A stretch of DNA of 64,000 bases from an uncultured Bacteroides sp. (GCA_945913015.1 CAMECH010000002.1:1-64000); one strand, 5' to 3'. Numbered from the stretch's first letter, positions 1 through 9,112 are shown. A program made the numbers and translations. The notes: generated by a model not told the origin, from the letters alone.

Positions 1-286
<286 letters not shown>

Positions 287-351
287 CTAAACTTATAAAA
301 CAAAGTATCAAATCATCTGATATTCTTGCAACCATATGTCAAATCATATAA

Positions 352-636
352 TTATTCAACAATTGCGAGGATATCTGCCTGCTTTACAATGATGTACTCT
401 TCATCTTCAATCTTTACTTCTGTGCCTGCATATTTTGAATAAATAATCTGGTCGCCAGGCTTAACCTGCATCTTAACTTCTTTTCCGTCAATTACTCCGC
501 CGGGACCGACAGCTATAACCTCTGCCTGCTGTGGCTTCTCCTTTGCCTGACCCGGAAGAACGATTCCTGATTTTGTTGTCTCTTCTGCAACCAACTGCTT
601 AATTACTACTCTGTCACCTAATGGTACTAACTTCAT
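352..636 (-). CDS. groES: GroES co-chaperonin
   Basis: A 94-residue protein starting [13 protein letters not shown], with the family features [13 protein letters not shown] (mobile loop region) and [16 protein letters not shown]. It caps GroEL and encloses folding substrate in the cytosol. The reading frame extends nine codons further upstream, but the start at 636 is chosen because a TCCTCCT complement (GGAGGA) lies directly upstream at 641-647 and family members begin MKL/MNI. First gene of groESL. A CIRCE operator and a promoter lie upstream, so HrcA control is expected. Confidence 0.97.
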   Translation of the reverse strand: MKLVPLGDRVVIKQLVAEETTKSGIVLPGQAKEKPQQAEVIAVGPGGVIDGKEVKMQVKPGDQIIYSKYAGTEVKIEDEEYIIVKQADILAIVE

Positions 637-696
637 TGTGTCCTCCTTCTTGTGCACCTGCACATATTCCCATTCTATTCGTCTACTTTAGTTTTG

Positions 697-723
697 TTAG
701 CACTCTTTGTTGTCGAGTGCTAA
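697..723. promoter_or_regulatory. CIRCE operator (HrcA site) of groESL
   Basis: Perfect TTAGCACTC-N9-GAGTGCTAA inverted repeat: arms 697-705 and 715-723, spacer 706-714. This is the classical HrcA repressor binding site of heat-shock operons. It lies just downstream of the proposed -10 box and about 60 bases upstream of the groES start. Confidence 0.97.
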
Positions 724-734
724 ATCTAAAGCAT

Positions 735-763
735 ATATTATTCAATTTGTTTTTATATTGCAA
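735..763 (-). promoter_or_regulatory. Probable sigma-A promoter of groESL
   Basis: Reading the minus strand, TTGCAA (763-758) is followed after exactly 17 bases by TAATAT (740-735). The predicted start of transcription falls a few bases before the CIRCE element, the arrangement expected for HrcA repression. Confidence 0.7.
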
Positions 764-845
764 ATGTTTGTTAATGTCTATTTTTTGTATTTTGTTTAAT
801 TTTTCTTGCATTTACTCTCTATATCTCTTTTTTTCTCACTGTATC

Positions 846-1727
846 TCATTTTTTCATTTTTAAATCTCTGCCATAATAGAAAATATACTGCTGCGCATAT
901 CCTCCATACTCTCCGAAATGATTTACCGCAAATTCTTCTATTGTCTTCTTCGGAGTATCTTTTCCATCATAATACATCTGTTCCATCATGCGCTTTATCC
1001 ACACATCAACCGGAAATGCAGCCGTCTTTCCAAGAGAGAACAATGCGACACAGCTTGCCACCTTGCTTCCCACGCCTTTGATTGTCATAAGTTCATTAAG
1101 GCAATCCGTGATTTCGGCATTTCTCAGGCGTTCCTCACTGACGTTGCCGCTGCATACATTTTCAACCGCATCCCACAGGTATGGAGCGCGGAAACCTGTT
1201 TTACATTCCCTGAAAGCCTCCTCACACGCATTTTCATGCAATGTATGGCAATCCGGAAATGAATAATAGTCTGTTCCTGCAATTGTGCCGAGATATTTGC
1301 CGTATTTTGCTGAAATTGCCGCTACAATCTGCTTGATATGCGGGATCTGCTTATTCTGTGAAATAATAAATGACATAAGTGTCTCAAAAAATTCCTGATT
1401 TAATATGCGCACTCCGCCCATCGCACTTATTGCCTCACTCAGCTTATCGTCATATTTAAGCAGATGCTCCTTAATTGCGGCATAATCCCTGCCCAGGTCA
1501 AAATATGTATTCCAGATTTCAAAAAAATCCGTCTCGTCAGTATCATATAAAACAACCGAATTTTCATCCTGTGCCACGTGAAGCAGCCTGCCATATGCCG
1601 AAATTGCATAATCATGGTCATCAATCATGTTAAAATGAAAGCACTGCCCACACTCAAGTGTCTGCTCAATATCAAAGTCTTTTACGTCTGTAATTTTTAA
1701 ATCTCTTCCGCAATCTGCTATTTTCAT
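846..1727 (-). CDS. OGG1-type 8-oxoguanine DNA glycosylase
   Basis: A 293-residue protein with the N-terminal OGG domain (LECGQCFHFN) and an HhH-GPD domain. The helix-hairpin-helix reads IKGVGSKVASCVALFSLGK, with the catalytic lysine at K222, and the conserved aspartate lies in FPVDVWIKRM at D241. Family knowledge: such bifunctional glycosylase/AP lyases excise 8-oxoguanine opposite cytosine. MSFIISQNKQIPHIKQIV is also typical. Length matches bacterial OGG1-like enzymes. It stands alone on the minus strand between groES and a divergent gene. The ribosome site is weak (GGGG five bases before ATG). The 122 bases between it and the CIRCE element are T-rich and carry only the groESL promoter. Confidence 0.88.
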   Translation of the reverse strand: MKIADCGRDLKITDVKDFDIEQTLECGQCFHFNMIDDHDYAISAYGRLLHVAQDENSVVLYDTDETDFFEIWNTYFDLGRDYAAIKEHLLKYDDKLSEAISAMGGVRILNQEFFETLMSFIISQNKQIPHIKQIVAAISAKYGKYLGTIAGTDYYSFPDCHTLHENACEEAFRECKTGFRAPYLWDAVENVCSGNVSEERLRNAEITDCLNELMTIKGVGSKVASCVALFSLGKTAAFPVDVWIKRMMEQMYYDGKDTPKKTIEEFAVNHFGEYGGYAQQYIFYYGRDLKMKK

Positions 1728-1878
1728 TTCTGCCCCGCTATAACTTTCTTAAAATTTTATACTTTTGGTGTCTTTAATTTTATGGGAAAATGTAGTACAA
1801 TATTCCACACATTTCATTATACATTAAATACTGTTTATTTTGAACAACATATTATGGTTATTACGAAAGGCTTTAACA

Positions 1879-2118
1879 ATGAAGAAAGATAAGCGTTCAT
1901 TTCTGGCAAAGGCTGCTGTAATCACAGCCTCCGTAGCTGCTGCCGCAGCTATTATATTTAAACTAAAGAAGGATACGGATATACTCTCATCATATGAAAA
2001 TGAAGAAGATGATGAGCTTGATTTTGGTGAAATCGACAGTCTTGACAATATTAATCCCGATACAACAGACCGCGAATATGTTTCAATTAACATTACCGGT
2101 CATAAAACTGAGGAGTAA
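1879..2118 (+). CDS. Small single-span membrane protein
   Basis: A 79-residue protein beginning MKKDKRSFLAKAAVITAS. A basic start is followed by an alanine-rich hydrophobic stretch (residues 8-26), then an acidic tail rich in D, E and N. The start at 1879 is chosen because GAAAGG lies eight bases upstream; an in-frame ATG 39 bases earlier lacks a ribosome site. It stops six bases before the transglutaminase-like lipoprotein, whose ribosome site lies inside this gene's last codons, so the two are probably translated together. I do not recognise a family. A signal anchor with an extracytoplasmic acidic tail is the simplest reading. Confidence 0.6.
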   Translation: MKKDKRSFLAKAAVITASVAAAAAIIFKLKKDTDILSSYENEEDDELDFGEIDSLDNINPDTTDREYVSINITGHKTEE

Positions 2119-2124
2119 CCGCAT

Positions 2125-3189
2125 ATGAAGAACTCCAAACCCGTTATATTGCTTATAGTGCTTTTATGCTTTCTTACAACAGCATGCACGCCTCCACAAT
2201 TGACGAGTTTTATTTCTGATTCGGACAGCAGTGGCACCGAAGCCAAAGCTATAGTCAGTTCACAGCAGGATATAATTGAACTGCTTTTGCAGGCAATGTA
2301 CAACAATAAGAAAACCTGCGTCTTTAATGTTCCTGATAAATCATATATTAATGCTGATTACTGGCTTGAACAGCTCTGCGGTCTTAACAGTGTACACTGT
2401 GAATACCGCAACTGGGGGAGTTTCTGTCAGGTGACCGCATCTATCGAATACTGGGATAACTACCCTATTGTAAATGCATTTAAAACGGGTAACACTTCAC
2501 TGCTCAACAGCCGTCAGCTTCAGATGTACAACCGGTATTGCGACATACTTCACTCGCAGACCTCGGCTGCCAATACTGATGTAAAAAATGAGCTTGCAAT
2601 CCATGATTATATCATTTCAAATGTTGAATATGTTCTGGACAGGGACTCAAAAACTCCTGCATATGATGCGCTTTTCAAGGGAACTACTTCATGCGCAGGC
2701 TATACTGAGGTTTTCCAGACGCTTATGGACATGCTTGGAATACAGTGCATTTCCATAACCGGTGTTGCAGACGGTGACAATCATATCTGGAATATGGTAT
2801 GCATAGACAATGAATGGTATCACGTTGATACTACATGGGATGACCCGATTAACGGCGGAAATGTGCTTCGTTATAACTATTTCAACATAACCGATGATGA
2901 CATAATGACAGACCATACAATCTCATCAGAACATCCGGCTGCAATAAGCACGAGGCTTGCTTACTATAACATATTAAGCTACCCTCTGTTTTCAACCCAG
3001 TCAGAACTCAATACGTACATTGCATCACAGGTAAGAGCCCGCGCTGCCGTGTGCCGTTTTCAGACCAGAAACCTTACGCCTGATATTACCGCTGCACTAA
3101 AAAAAGGCGGAGTTTCCGTTTCTTACCGTGTATCTCACACGGACAGAACTTCCTACTCCACCTATGTCATAAACTTTGAATATCATTAA
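2125..3189 (+). CDS. Transglutaminase-like domain lipoprotein
   Basis: A 354-residue protein with a lipoprotein signal (hydrophobic stretch ending LTTAC, Cys about 21). Its transglutaminase/cysteine-protease fold carries the full Cys-His-Asp triad: C190 in TTSCAGYTEVF, H220 in GDNHIWNMV and D235 in WYHVDTTWDDP. This pattern matches the bacterial surface transglutaminase-like family often annotated as a peptidase-like domain; the substrate is unknown. The GAGGAG ribosome site overlaps the end of the preceding small membrane-protein gene. It converges on the kinase-glutaminase fusion gene, the two stop codons lying eight bases apart, and no clear terminator fits between them. A cell-surface role in peptide or wall remodelling is inference. 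Confidence 0.85.
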   Translation: MKNSKPVILLIVLLCFLTTACTPPQLTSFISDSDSSGTEAKAIVSSQQDIIELLLQAMYNNKKTCVFNVPDKSYINADYWLEQLCGLNSVHCEYRNWGSFCQVTASIEYWDNYPIVNAFKTGNTSLLNSRQLQMYNRYCDILHSQTSAANTDVKNELAIHDYIISNVEYVLDRDSKTPAYDALFKGTTSCAGYTEVFQTLMDMLGIQCISITGVADGDNHIWNMVCIDNEWYHVDTTWDDPINGGNVLRYNYFNITDDDIMTDHTISSEHPAAISTRLAYYNILSYPLFSTQSELNTYIASQVRARAAVCRFQTRNLTPDITAALKKGGVSVSYRVSHTDRTSYSTYVINFEYH

Positions 3190-3197
3190 TTAATAAA

Positions 3198-6100
3198 TCA
3201 ATGTATATGGCTCTGGATGAAATTAACAATAATCTTTCGTGTTTCATCCTGAGCCTCAGCAGTTTCAAATTTTCTCTCCGGATGCCACTGAAGAGCAAGG
3301 AGCTTCATTTCCTCTGAGCCATACGCCTCAATGGTATGATTCTCATCATCCACTGCAAGCACCTCAAAGCATGGTGCCAGCTCACCCTCATAAATAACAT
3401 CCTGATGGTAATTATTAACCATAATCGTCCTGTTTTCCTTAACCAGACGTACTGCATGGTCAACACCCCTGTCGCGTCTCACCTTAAGTTCAGGATGATA
3501 ATGCAGTTTTCCGCCGAACAATACGTTGATATACTGCATTCCGCGGCATGTCGCCACTATAGGTATTCCATGCTTGATACAGTATCTTATAAGCTTCTCT
3601 TCCGTAACATCCCTGTGCGGCTGAATCTCATCATCATGAGGCCTGTCATAGCACTCTGACTGCAGCGAGCCTCCGCCCACGACAATAAGCAAATCAATCT
3701 TATCATCAAACAGTTTTTCAATGTTTCTGTTATGATTTGAAACCGGCTTTGGAATAAATCCCATAAGCTCATAAAATCTCATGTACGCAGACTCAAGAAT
3801 ATCCGTAGGATCTCCGTACGCATTTACTCCCTCACGCTGTGTTATAAGAGCATGAAGATTATTATACTGTATTCCCGGCTTTATATCTCCGTTTTTACAG
3901 TCAAGTTCAAGATAATCCATCTTAGAAACGGCATTGTAAATCTTCTCGCCGCATCCTATTGCCGCAGGTATATCAAACTCGGCACACCTGATTGCCATGT
4001 GTGAGGCAGCCCCGCCGTATTTTGTTATAAATCCCTTGATATTCTTTGTAAAAATCCATTCATATCCCGGGTCAGCCTTTGTAAGGACAACGATTTTCCC
4101 TGTTATATCGGCATCCTTGTCATCCTCAAGCATTACAACCTCTCCCTCAATTCTCTTTGAGGTAATGAAATTCGGTCTTGCCTCATATACAGGTATAAAA
4201 TCGAAGCTCATCGGTGAGATAATAACCTCAGGAAGCATAAGTGTTCTGTATTCGCGGTACTGCTTACGCCTGTCATATGCAAGTTCAAGACATTTCTCTT
4301 TTAATTCCTCCGCTTTAACAGAAGGTGTAATCGCCCTTATGTCATCAACAGACAGCCACGATAAATCCTCAACTCTTACTTCGGCAATCACGCCTATTTT
4401 TCTCACAAGCTCAAGCACAAGGCTCAGTGATTTTGTAAACTCAAATTTAAAATACTCTCTCTGCTCAATAGCCTTAACAAGAAACTTCTTAAAATCAGTC
4501 TCGGAAATATCTATGTCGTTATCCTGTAATGCCTGTTTTAACGGCTCAAGGTCAATGTTAAAATACTTTGAATTCTTAGGTGTCTTGTTCTTTGAAGAAA
4601 CAGGACGGAAATTCATCGCGTCATATCTTTCCGAACGTATATCATATGTGTCACTTCTCAGGTGACCGTACTTTGCATAGAATTCCTCACTGCTCATGCG
4701 GTTGTTGGAAAACTGTTCAAAGTCATCATTAAACGCTGATGATACCGTTGAAATTGATTTCATGAAGCCATCGGTTTCCTCATGCGAATAATACTCTGCC
4801 TCTGACAGTGTCCTGATAAATGAACGCGCAATGAAGGCGAGTCTTGCCTGCCTTGCAAACTGTGGAGTTCCGTAAGTTTCAAGAGTATCAAGAAGCTCCT
4901 GAATCCCCTGAGCCAGTTCATAAATATCAGTGGATGATTTACGCAGTTCTTCCATCTTTATGCGGCACTCTTCCAGCACGCCAAGAGATTCCATATCTTC
5001 CTTAATAAGTCTCTCCTGATTTCTGACAGCATCTATCGTGATTTTCTTTACGGCATTGACAAGAGTTCTTCTCTCCTCCTCGGTAAATCCGTAATCCAGC
5101 ATTTTCATGCTGTTCTTCTCCGTCATAAAGTCATAGCTGCTGTATGCAATCTCAAACTCAATCTTATCATGCGCCGACAAATCTTCCTCAAGCCTTTTCT
5201 GGTAAAAGTCAACGAGGCGCATGGCAAGACCTTCTGAAAGGCTCTCAGGAATAAGTGAGTAAAATGAATAATTCAGATTTATATATGGTTTATTACCTAT
5301 CTGGTACATCAAATCCTGCTCAAGCTTCCGGTAGCCCAGCTTGTTAATTCCCAGATTCCATGCATTGTGCGTTATAATTTCGCGGTACAGTGAATAATCA
5401 AGGGTCTTTGGGTTCGTGCCGATAATCTCTGAAGGATTCCAGAACGCCATATCGGAAAGCTTCATAGTACGACCTGTTATTATATCCACTTTACGCTCAT
5501 ACTGCTCACGTACCTTTTTCTTGAGATTAAAAAATGAGTGGTCATCCTTAATATCATTTTCATGGTATCCGGCTGCGAGCGGTCTTACCTGGAAAAGAAT
5601 AATTTCATTGTTGCTGTCTATCGCAAATTCAATATCAAGAGGTATTCCCTCTATTATGTTCTCTACCTCTCTTACAGCCGAAATAAGGCTTTGCCAGTGA
5701 ACCGGAAGCTTCTCATGCTCTATATCCTTTGCAATCCAGAGCATCTTACCGCCTCGGCCGCTTGTTACCTTATCTGTTGAGCCCAAATCGTCATAATTTA
5801 CAAGATAATATGGTCTGTCCCCTTTTAAATCTCTTGTAAAAATAACACCGCTCAGGCACACATCAGTCGCCTGTCTCTGAATGAGCACCTGCTCCCCAAG
5901 TACAGACTCCATGTCCTCCTGATATGAGGCTATAACCTGCTCAACGGAATCCTGAATTTCTTCAAGACTTGCCGAATCCACATCAAGAATACTTTTATAA
6001 TGTCCCGCATTGGAATATTTCAGTGAATCTTCCTGCGTTGATGAACTTCTTACGACAATCCTGCTGCCTTCAAATCTTTCACGTATCTCCTTGCATACAC

Positions 6101-6233
6101 GCTCCTTGTCGCGCCAGAAATCCTCAACCTTGAGAATATACATTTTCTCAATTCTTGCCTTTTTGATGAGATTCTTCATGGCATAAAGCGTATTGGCTTT
6201 AGTTGAAATTATGTTTCCGGTGATTTTGTCCAT
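3198..6233 (-). CDS. PEP-synthase-like kinase fused to C26 glutaminase (glutamine-kinase/hydrolase candidate)
   Basis: A 1011-residue fusion. Residues about 1-225 form the PEP-synthase/PPDK ATP-binding domain (VVRSSSTQED near residue 60; DIEFAIDSNN and FQVRPL near 210). Residues about 230-690 are a helical middle region. The phosphohistidine swivel domain follows, with H745 in GGAASHMAIR. Residues about 815-1011 are a class I glutaminase of the C26/PuuD type with nucleophile C896 (ATCRGMQ), H984 and E986 (QWHPE). Known family: Campylobacter Cj1418 is an L-glutamine kinase built like the first part, and Cj1417 is a C26-type gamma-glutamyl-CDP-amidate hydrolase. Here both activities seem joined. 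No PEP-binding C-terminal barrel is present, so it is not PEP synthase. No cytidylyltransferase is adjacent. The ribosome site GAGAGGAATTAAAGC precedes the ATG. The SNF transporter gene lies 35 bases upstream on the same strand. Domain calls are firm; the substrate is inferred. Confidence 0.8.
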   Translation of the reverse strand: MDKITGNIISTKANTLYAMKNLIKKARIEKMYILKVEDFWRDKERVCKEIRERFEGSRIVVRSSSTQEDSLKYSNAGHYKSILDVDSASLEEIQDSVEQVIASYQEDMESVLGEQVLIQRQATDVCLSGVIFTRDLKGDRPYYLVNYDDLGSTDKVTSGRGGKMLWIAKDIEHEKLPVHWQSLISAVREVENIIEGIPLDIEFAIDSNNEIILFQVRPLAAGYHENDIKDDHSFFNLKKKVREQYERKVDIITGRTMKLSDMAFWNPSEIIGTNPKTLDYSLYREIITHNAWNLGINKLGYRKLEQDLMYQIGNKPYINLNYSFYSLIPESLSEGLAMRLVDFYQKRLEEDLSAHDKIEFEIAYSSYDFMTEKNSMKMLDYGFTEEERRTLVNAVKKITIDAVRNQERLIKEDMESLGVLEECRIKMEELRKSSTDIYELAQGIQELLDTLETYGTPQFARQARLAFIARSFIRTLSEAEYYSHEETDGFMKSISTVSSAFNDDFEQFSNNRMSSEEFYAKYGHLRSDTYDIRSERYDAMNFRPVSSKNKTPKNSKYFNIDLEPLKQALQDNDIDISETDFKKFLVKAIEQREYFKFEFTKSLSLVLELVRKIGVIAEVRVEDLSWLSVDDIRAITPSVKAEELKEKCLELAYDRRKQYREYRTLMLPEVIISPMSFDFIPVYEARPNFITSKRIEGEVVMLEDDKDADITGKIVVLTKADPGYEWIFTKNIKGFITKYGGAASHMAIRCAEFDIPAAIGCGEKIYNAVSKMDYLELDCKNGDIKPGIQYNNLHALITQREGVNAYGDPTDILESAYMRFYELMGFIPKPVSNHNRNIEKLFDDKIDLLIVVGGGSLQSECYDRPHDDEIQPHRDVTEEKLIRYCIKHGIPIVATCRGMQYINVLFGGKLHYHPELKVRRDRGVDHAVRLVKENRTIMVNNYHQDVIYEGELAPCFEVLAVDDENHTIEAYGSEEMKLLALQWHPERKFETAEAQDETRKIIVNFIQSHIH

Positions 6234-6268
6234 GCTTTAATTCCTCTCAAATGCGTTTATAGTAATAA

Positions 6269-7729
6269 TTATTTCTTTTTTGGCCTCGATGCATAAAAGA
6301 TTATGGCGAGAAACACCAGTGCAAACGTCATCCATCCGATTAACGGAAGAGTCCCTCTTGACGCAAACATATCGTAGTAGCCTTTAAGATAGATGACAAC
6401 TATAATCAGTGGAAGTATATATGTCATGTAAAACTTTATCACAACAGGGAATTTAATACCTGCTCCCGTATTGGCTTCCTTAATAAAATTATCCCATCCC
6501 CAGCCGTTCTTACGGACACAGAATAACACAAATATCAGGCTTCCGAGAGGAAGAAGGTTGTAGGATACGATAAAATCTTCATAATCCATGATCGTACTTC
6601 CCTCGCCAAGCAGCTGTATACCTGATAACACATTGTATCCGAGAATGGCAGGCATTGAAAGTACAATTATAAGAGGAATATTTACTGCAACAGCTTTCAT
6701 TCTGCTCCATCCGCGCATATCCATAAATGTCGCCAGAATATTTTCAAATACGGCAATTACTGTAGACAACGCTGCAAATGACATAAATATGAAAAATGCA
6801 GTTTCCCAGATGCGGCCTCCCGGCATATGGTTAAATATATTAGGCAGTGTAATAAACAGAAGTGAAGGGCCTGCCCCCGGTTCAACGCCATATGCGAAGC
6901 ATGCCGGAATAATAATAAATCCTGCCATCAAAGCAACAAAAGTATCAAGAATAAGAATATTTATGGCTTCACCTGTAAGACTTCTGTCCTTACCCAGATA
7001 GCTTCCGAAGATTTCCATCGAACCTATACCTATACTAAGTGTAAAAAATGCATGTGACATGGCAGCGAATACAACATTACCTATTCCGTTTTTAACCACC
7101 TCATCAAAGTCAGGTACGAGATAAAAGCGGACACCTTTGCCGGCTCCGGGAAGAAGCAGTGAGTTTACCGCAAGTATAATAATCAGGATAATGAGCATGC
7201 TCATCATAATTTTTGTAATCTTTTCAACGCCCTTCTGCAGACCGAGTGCGCATACGCCGAATGACAGAAGAACCGTTACTATCATCCAGAACGTCATGCT
7301 TACGGGTGACTGAAGCATATTTGAAAATACATCCGAAATCCGGTTGGCATCAAGACCTGTTAACTGTCCCGATGCGCTTTTCCATACATAGGAGAGCATC
7401 CATCCGCCTACCATTGTATAAAACATCATTAAAATGTATGAGCCCACAATGCTTATCCATTTTAACCTGTGCCACTTTGTACCCTCCGGCTCAAGTGTAT
7501 CCAGAGCCATTGACATACCCTTACGGCTTGCGCGGCCTACTGCAAATTCACATATAAGGATTGGAAGTCCCAGAATGAGCAGAAAAATAAGATAAATTAA
7601 AATAAATGCAGCCCCTCCATACTGTCCACAGATGTATGGAAATTTCCACACATTTCCAAGTCCGACCGCACATCCGGCAGAGACCAGGATAAATCCCAGT
7701 CTTGAGCCAAAATTTTCTCTTTTATTCAT
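6269..7729 (-). CDS. SNF/NSS family sodium-dependent amino-acid transporter
   Basis: A 486-residue integral membrane protein with the family signature near the N-terminus: FILVSAGCAVGLGNVWKFPY, then GGAAFILIYLI and LPILICEFAVGR. Eleven to twelve hydrophobic spans can be counted. Known family members such as LeuT-like bacterial NSS proteins import amino acids or related compounds with sodium. Substrate cannot be read from the sequence. The start has a GAGGG ribosome site. Transcription continues after 35 bases into the kinase-glutaminase fusion gene, suggesting that the transporter delivers, or is paired with, the substrate of that enzyme (inference). A small hairpin (AATACCA/TGGTATT) lies about 30-50 bases upstream of the start. 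Confidence 0.92.
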   Translation of the reverse strand: MNKRENFGSRLGFILVSAGCAVGLGNVWKFPYICGQYGGAAFILIYLIFLLILGLPILICEFAVGRASRKGMSMALDTLEPEGTKWHRLKWISIVGSYILMMFYTMVGGWMLSYVWKSASGQLTGLDANRISDVFSNMLQSPVSMTFWMIVTVLLSFGVCALGLQKGVEKITKIMMSMLIILIIILAVNSLLLPGAGKGVRFYLVPDFDEVVKNGIGNVVFAAMSHAFFTLSIGIGSMEIFGSYLGKDRSLTGEAINILILDTFVALMAGFIIIPACFAYGVEPGAGPSLLFITLPNIFNHMPGGRIWETAFFIFMSFAALSTVIAVFENILATFMDMRGWSRMKAVAVNIPLIIVLSMPAILGYNVLSGIQLLGEGSTIMDYEDFIVSYNLLPLGSLIFVLFCVRKNGWGWDNFIKEANTGAGIKFPVVIKFYMTYILPLIIVVIYLKGYYDMFASRGTLPLIGWMTFALVFLAIIFYASRPKKK

Positions 7730-7833
7730 TGTTTCCCTCTTTCTATTATTGTTCTATTAAGAATACCATAGTTTTGGTATTTTTGGAAGTTATAAGTAGC
7801 AAAATAAAAAGACACAAAATATTCACAAAATAA

Positions 7834-7860
7834 TTAGCACTCACCTCTTGACAGTGCTAA
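7834..7860. promoter_or_regulatory. CIRCE operator upstream of hsp20
   Basis: TTAGCACTC (7834-7842), a nine-base spacer, and CAGTGCTAA (7852-7860): a CIRCE element with a single mismatch in the first base of the right arm. That base is also the C of the TTGACA -35 box, so operator and promoter overlap. Confidence 0.92.
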
Positions 7861-7876
7861 CAATCAGTGATATAAC
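7848..7876 (+). promoter_or_regulatory. Sigma-A promoter of hsp20 overlapping CIRCE
   Basis: TTGACA at 7848-7853, exactly 17 bases, then TATAAC at 7871-7876. The -35 box sits inside the CIRCE repeat, so bound HrcA would block polymerase. The transcript has a leader of about 100 bases before the hsp20 start. Confidence 0.8.
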
Positions 7877-7981
7877 ATACTCAGAACGAAGGAAAGGGAA
7901 TCAAGAATCCCCCGAAACATCCCGGTTCCAAGAAACAAGGTAAAGGACATAATTGTTTTTATTGAAAAGGAGTGATGACTT

Positions 7982-8446
7982 ATGTTAATGCCTAGTATTT
8001 TTGGAGAAGATTTATTTGATGATTTCATGAATGATTTCCCATTCTATGATGAACGTCCGTTCCACAATGTGGAAAAGAAGCTGTACGGACACAATGCGAA
8101 GAATGTCATGAAGACAGATGTCAGGGAAACCGATGCCGGCTACGATATTGAGATTGATTTGCCGGGCTTTGCAAAAGATGAGGTTAAGGCTTCACTTGAA
8201 AACGGATATCTGACGATTTCGGCGGCCAAATCTCTTGACAAGGACGAAAAGGAAGAAAAGACAGGTAAGTACATCAGACGTGAGCGTTATGCAGGTGCCT
8301 GTGAGAGAGCTTACTATGTAGGCGAGGATATTACTGAGGAAGACATTAAGGCAGAATTTAAGCACGGAATACTTAAACTATTTATTCCTAAGAAGGATGC
8401 CAAACCTGCAGTTGAGCAGAAGAAATACATTGCAATTGAAGGCTGA
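7982..8446 (+). CDS. hsp20: Hsp20/alpha-crystallin small heat-shock protein
   Basis: A 154-residue protein with the alpha-crystallin domain: MKTDVRETDAGYDIEIDLPG at its start, ENGYLTISA in the middle, and the C-terminal AEFKHGILKLFIPK, which contains the family G-x-L signature. It is an ATP-independent holdase that binds unfolding proteins in the cytosol. AAGGAG at 7967-7972 is well placed for the ATG at 7982; an ATG two codons later is the alternative. A CIRCE-controlled promoter lies upstream and an intrinsic terminator directly downstream, so this is a single-gene heat-shock unit in the HrcA regulon together with groESL. Confidence 0.95.
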   Translation: MLMPSIFGEDLFDDFMNDFPFYDERPFHNVEKKLYGHNAKNVMKTDVRETDAGYDIEIDLPGFAKDEVKASLENGYLTISAAKSLDKDEKEEKTGKYIRRERYAGACERAYYVGEDITEEDIKAEFKHGILKLFIPKKDAKPAVEQKKYIAIEG

Positions 8447-8458
8447 TGCCGGATGAAA

Positions 8459-8500
8459 AAAACGGGGCTTTTGCAGAATATGCAAAGGCCTCGTTTTTTT
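8459..8500 (+). terminator. Intrinsic terminator after hsp20
   Basis: Stem 8461-8475 pairs with 8481-8495 (AACGGGGCTTTTGCA against TGCAAAGGCCTCGTT, with one G-U), followed by a run of seven T. Confidence 0.9.
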
Positions 8501-8602
8501 GTGCGCCTTGCGACGCACGTTTCTTATTGGGAGAATTGGTTGAGAACACCGACACTCAGAACAGCATAAACTAATACAGAGTGAAATCGGGAGTATCATC
8601 AA

Positions 8603-9112
8603 ATGACACAAAATAAATTCAAAATTGACACCGTACAGATTGGGAGTGTGTTACAGTGCATGTCTCCGGATGCATTTGCGAGGATAAAAGGTGACTACAC
8701 GCATGAAATGCTTCAGGGCTATGTGCTTTTTTATGAAATACAGGGAATGGTTCTTGTTGTGGCGGATATCCACGGGCTCCCTGAAAAGACAGGAAAATGT
8801 CATGGAGGAATTCATGCAATGCACATTCATTCAGGTTCTTCGTGTACCGGTAACACAGAGGATTCATTTGCAGACGCAAATGGCCATTACAGCATCAACG
8901 ACTGTGCACATCCGTGGCATTCCGGAGATATGCCGCCTCTTTTTTCCGACAACGGCAATGCATGGAGTGCTTTCGTTACATCCAAATTCACAGTTCCCGA
9001 TATTATTGGAAAAACAGTTATAGTTCATGAAGGAATTGACGATTTTACCAGTCAGCCGGCAGGTAATTCAGGGAAGAAAATCGGATGTGGCGTCATTTAT
9101 AAAAATGGATGA
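8603..9112 (+). CDS. Cu/Zn superoxide dismutase family protein (no signal peptide)
   Basis: A 169-residue protein carrying the complete Cu/Zn-SOD ligand set. HAMHIHSGSSC gives two copper histidines and a disulfide Cys. NGHYSINDCAHPWHSGDMPP gives the bridging His and the zinc His, His and Asp. IVHEGIDDFTSQPAGNSGKK gives the last copper His and the active-site-region motif, and GCGVI holds the second disulfide Cys. Bacterial members are usually exported; this one starts MTQNKFKIDT with no signal peptide or lipobox. CGGGAG (8588-8593) lies nine bases upstream of the start. The gene is directly upstream of cotJABC, whose product CotJC is a manganese-catalase-like protein, so a shared job in disposing of superoxide and peroxide at the spore surface is a reasonable inference. 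Confidence 0.88.
   Translation: MTQNKFKIDTVQIGSVLQCMSPDAFARIKGDYTHEMLQGYVLFYEIQGMVLVVADIHGLPEKTGKCHGGIHAMHIHSGSSCTGNTEDSFADANGHYSINDCAHPWHSGDMPPLFSDNGNAWSAFVTSKFTVPDIIGKTVIVHEGIDDFTSQPAGNSGKKIGCGVIYKNG

Noticed and set aside
637-663. Nine-codon N-terminal extension of GroES
   Set aside because: The ribosome site lies inside the extension and GroES proteins start at MKL.
3997-4665. 222-codon open frame on the plus strand
   Set aside because: Antisense to the kinase-glutaminase fusion, no ribosome site, composition is a mirror of the coding strand.
7877-7981. RNA thermometer in the hsp20 leader
   Set aside because: GGGAATC/AATCCC can pair, but nothing convincing covers the ribosome site; CIRCE already explains heat control.
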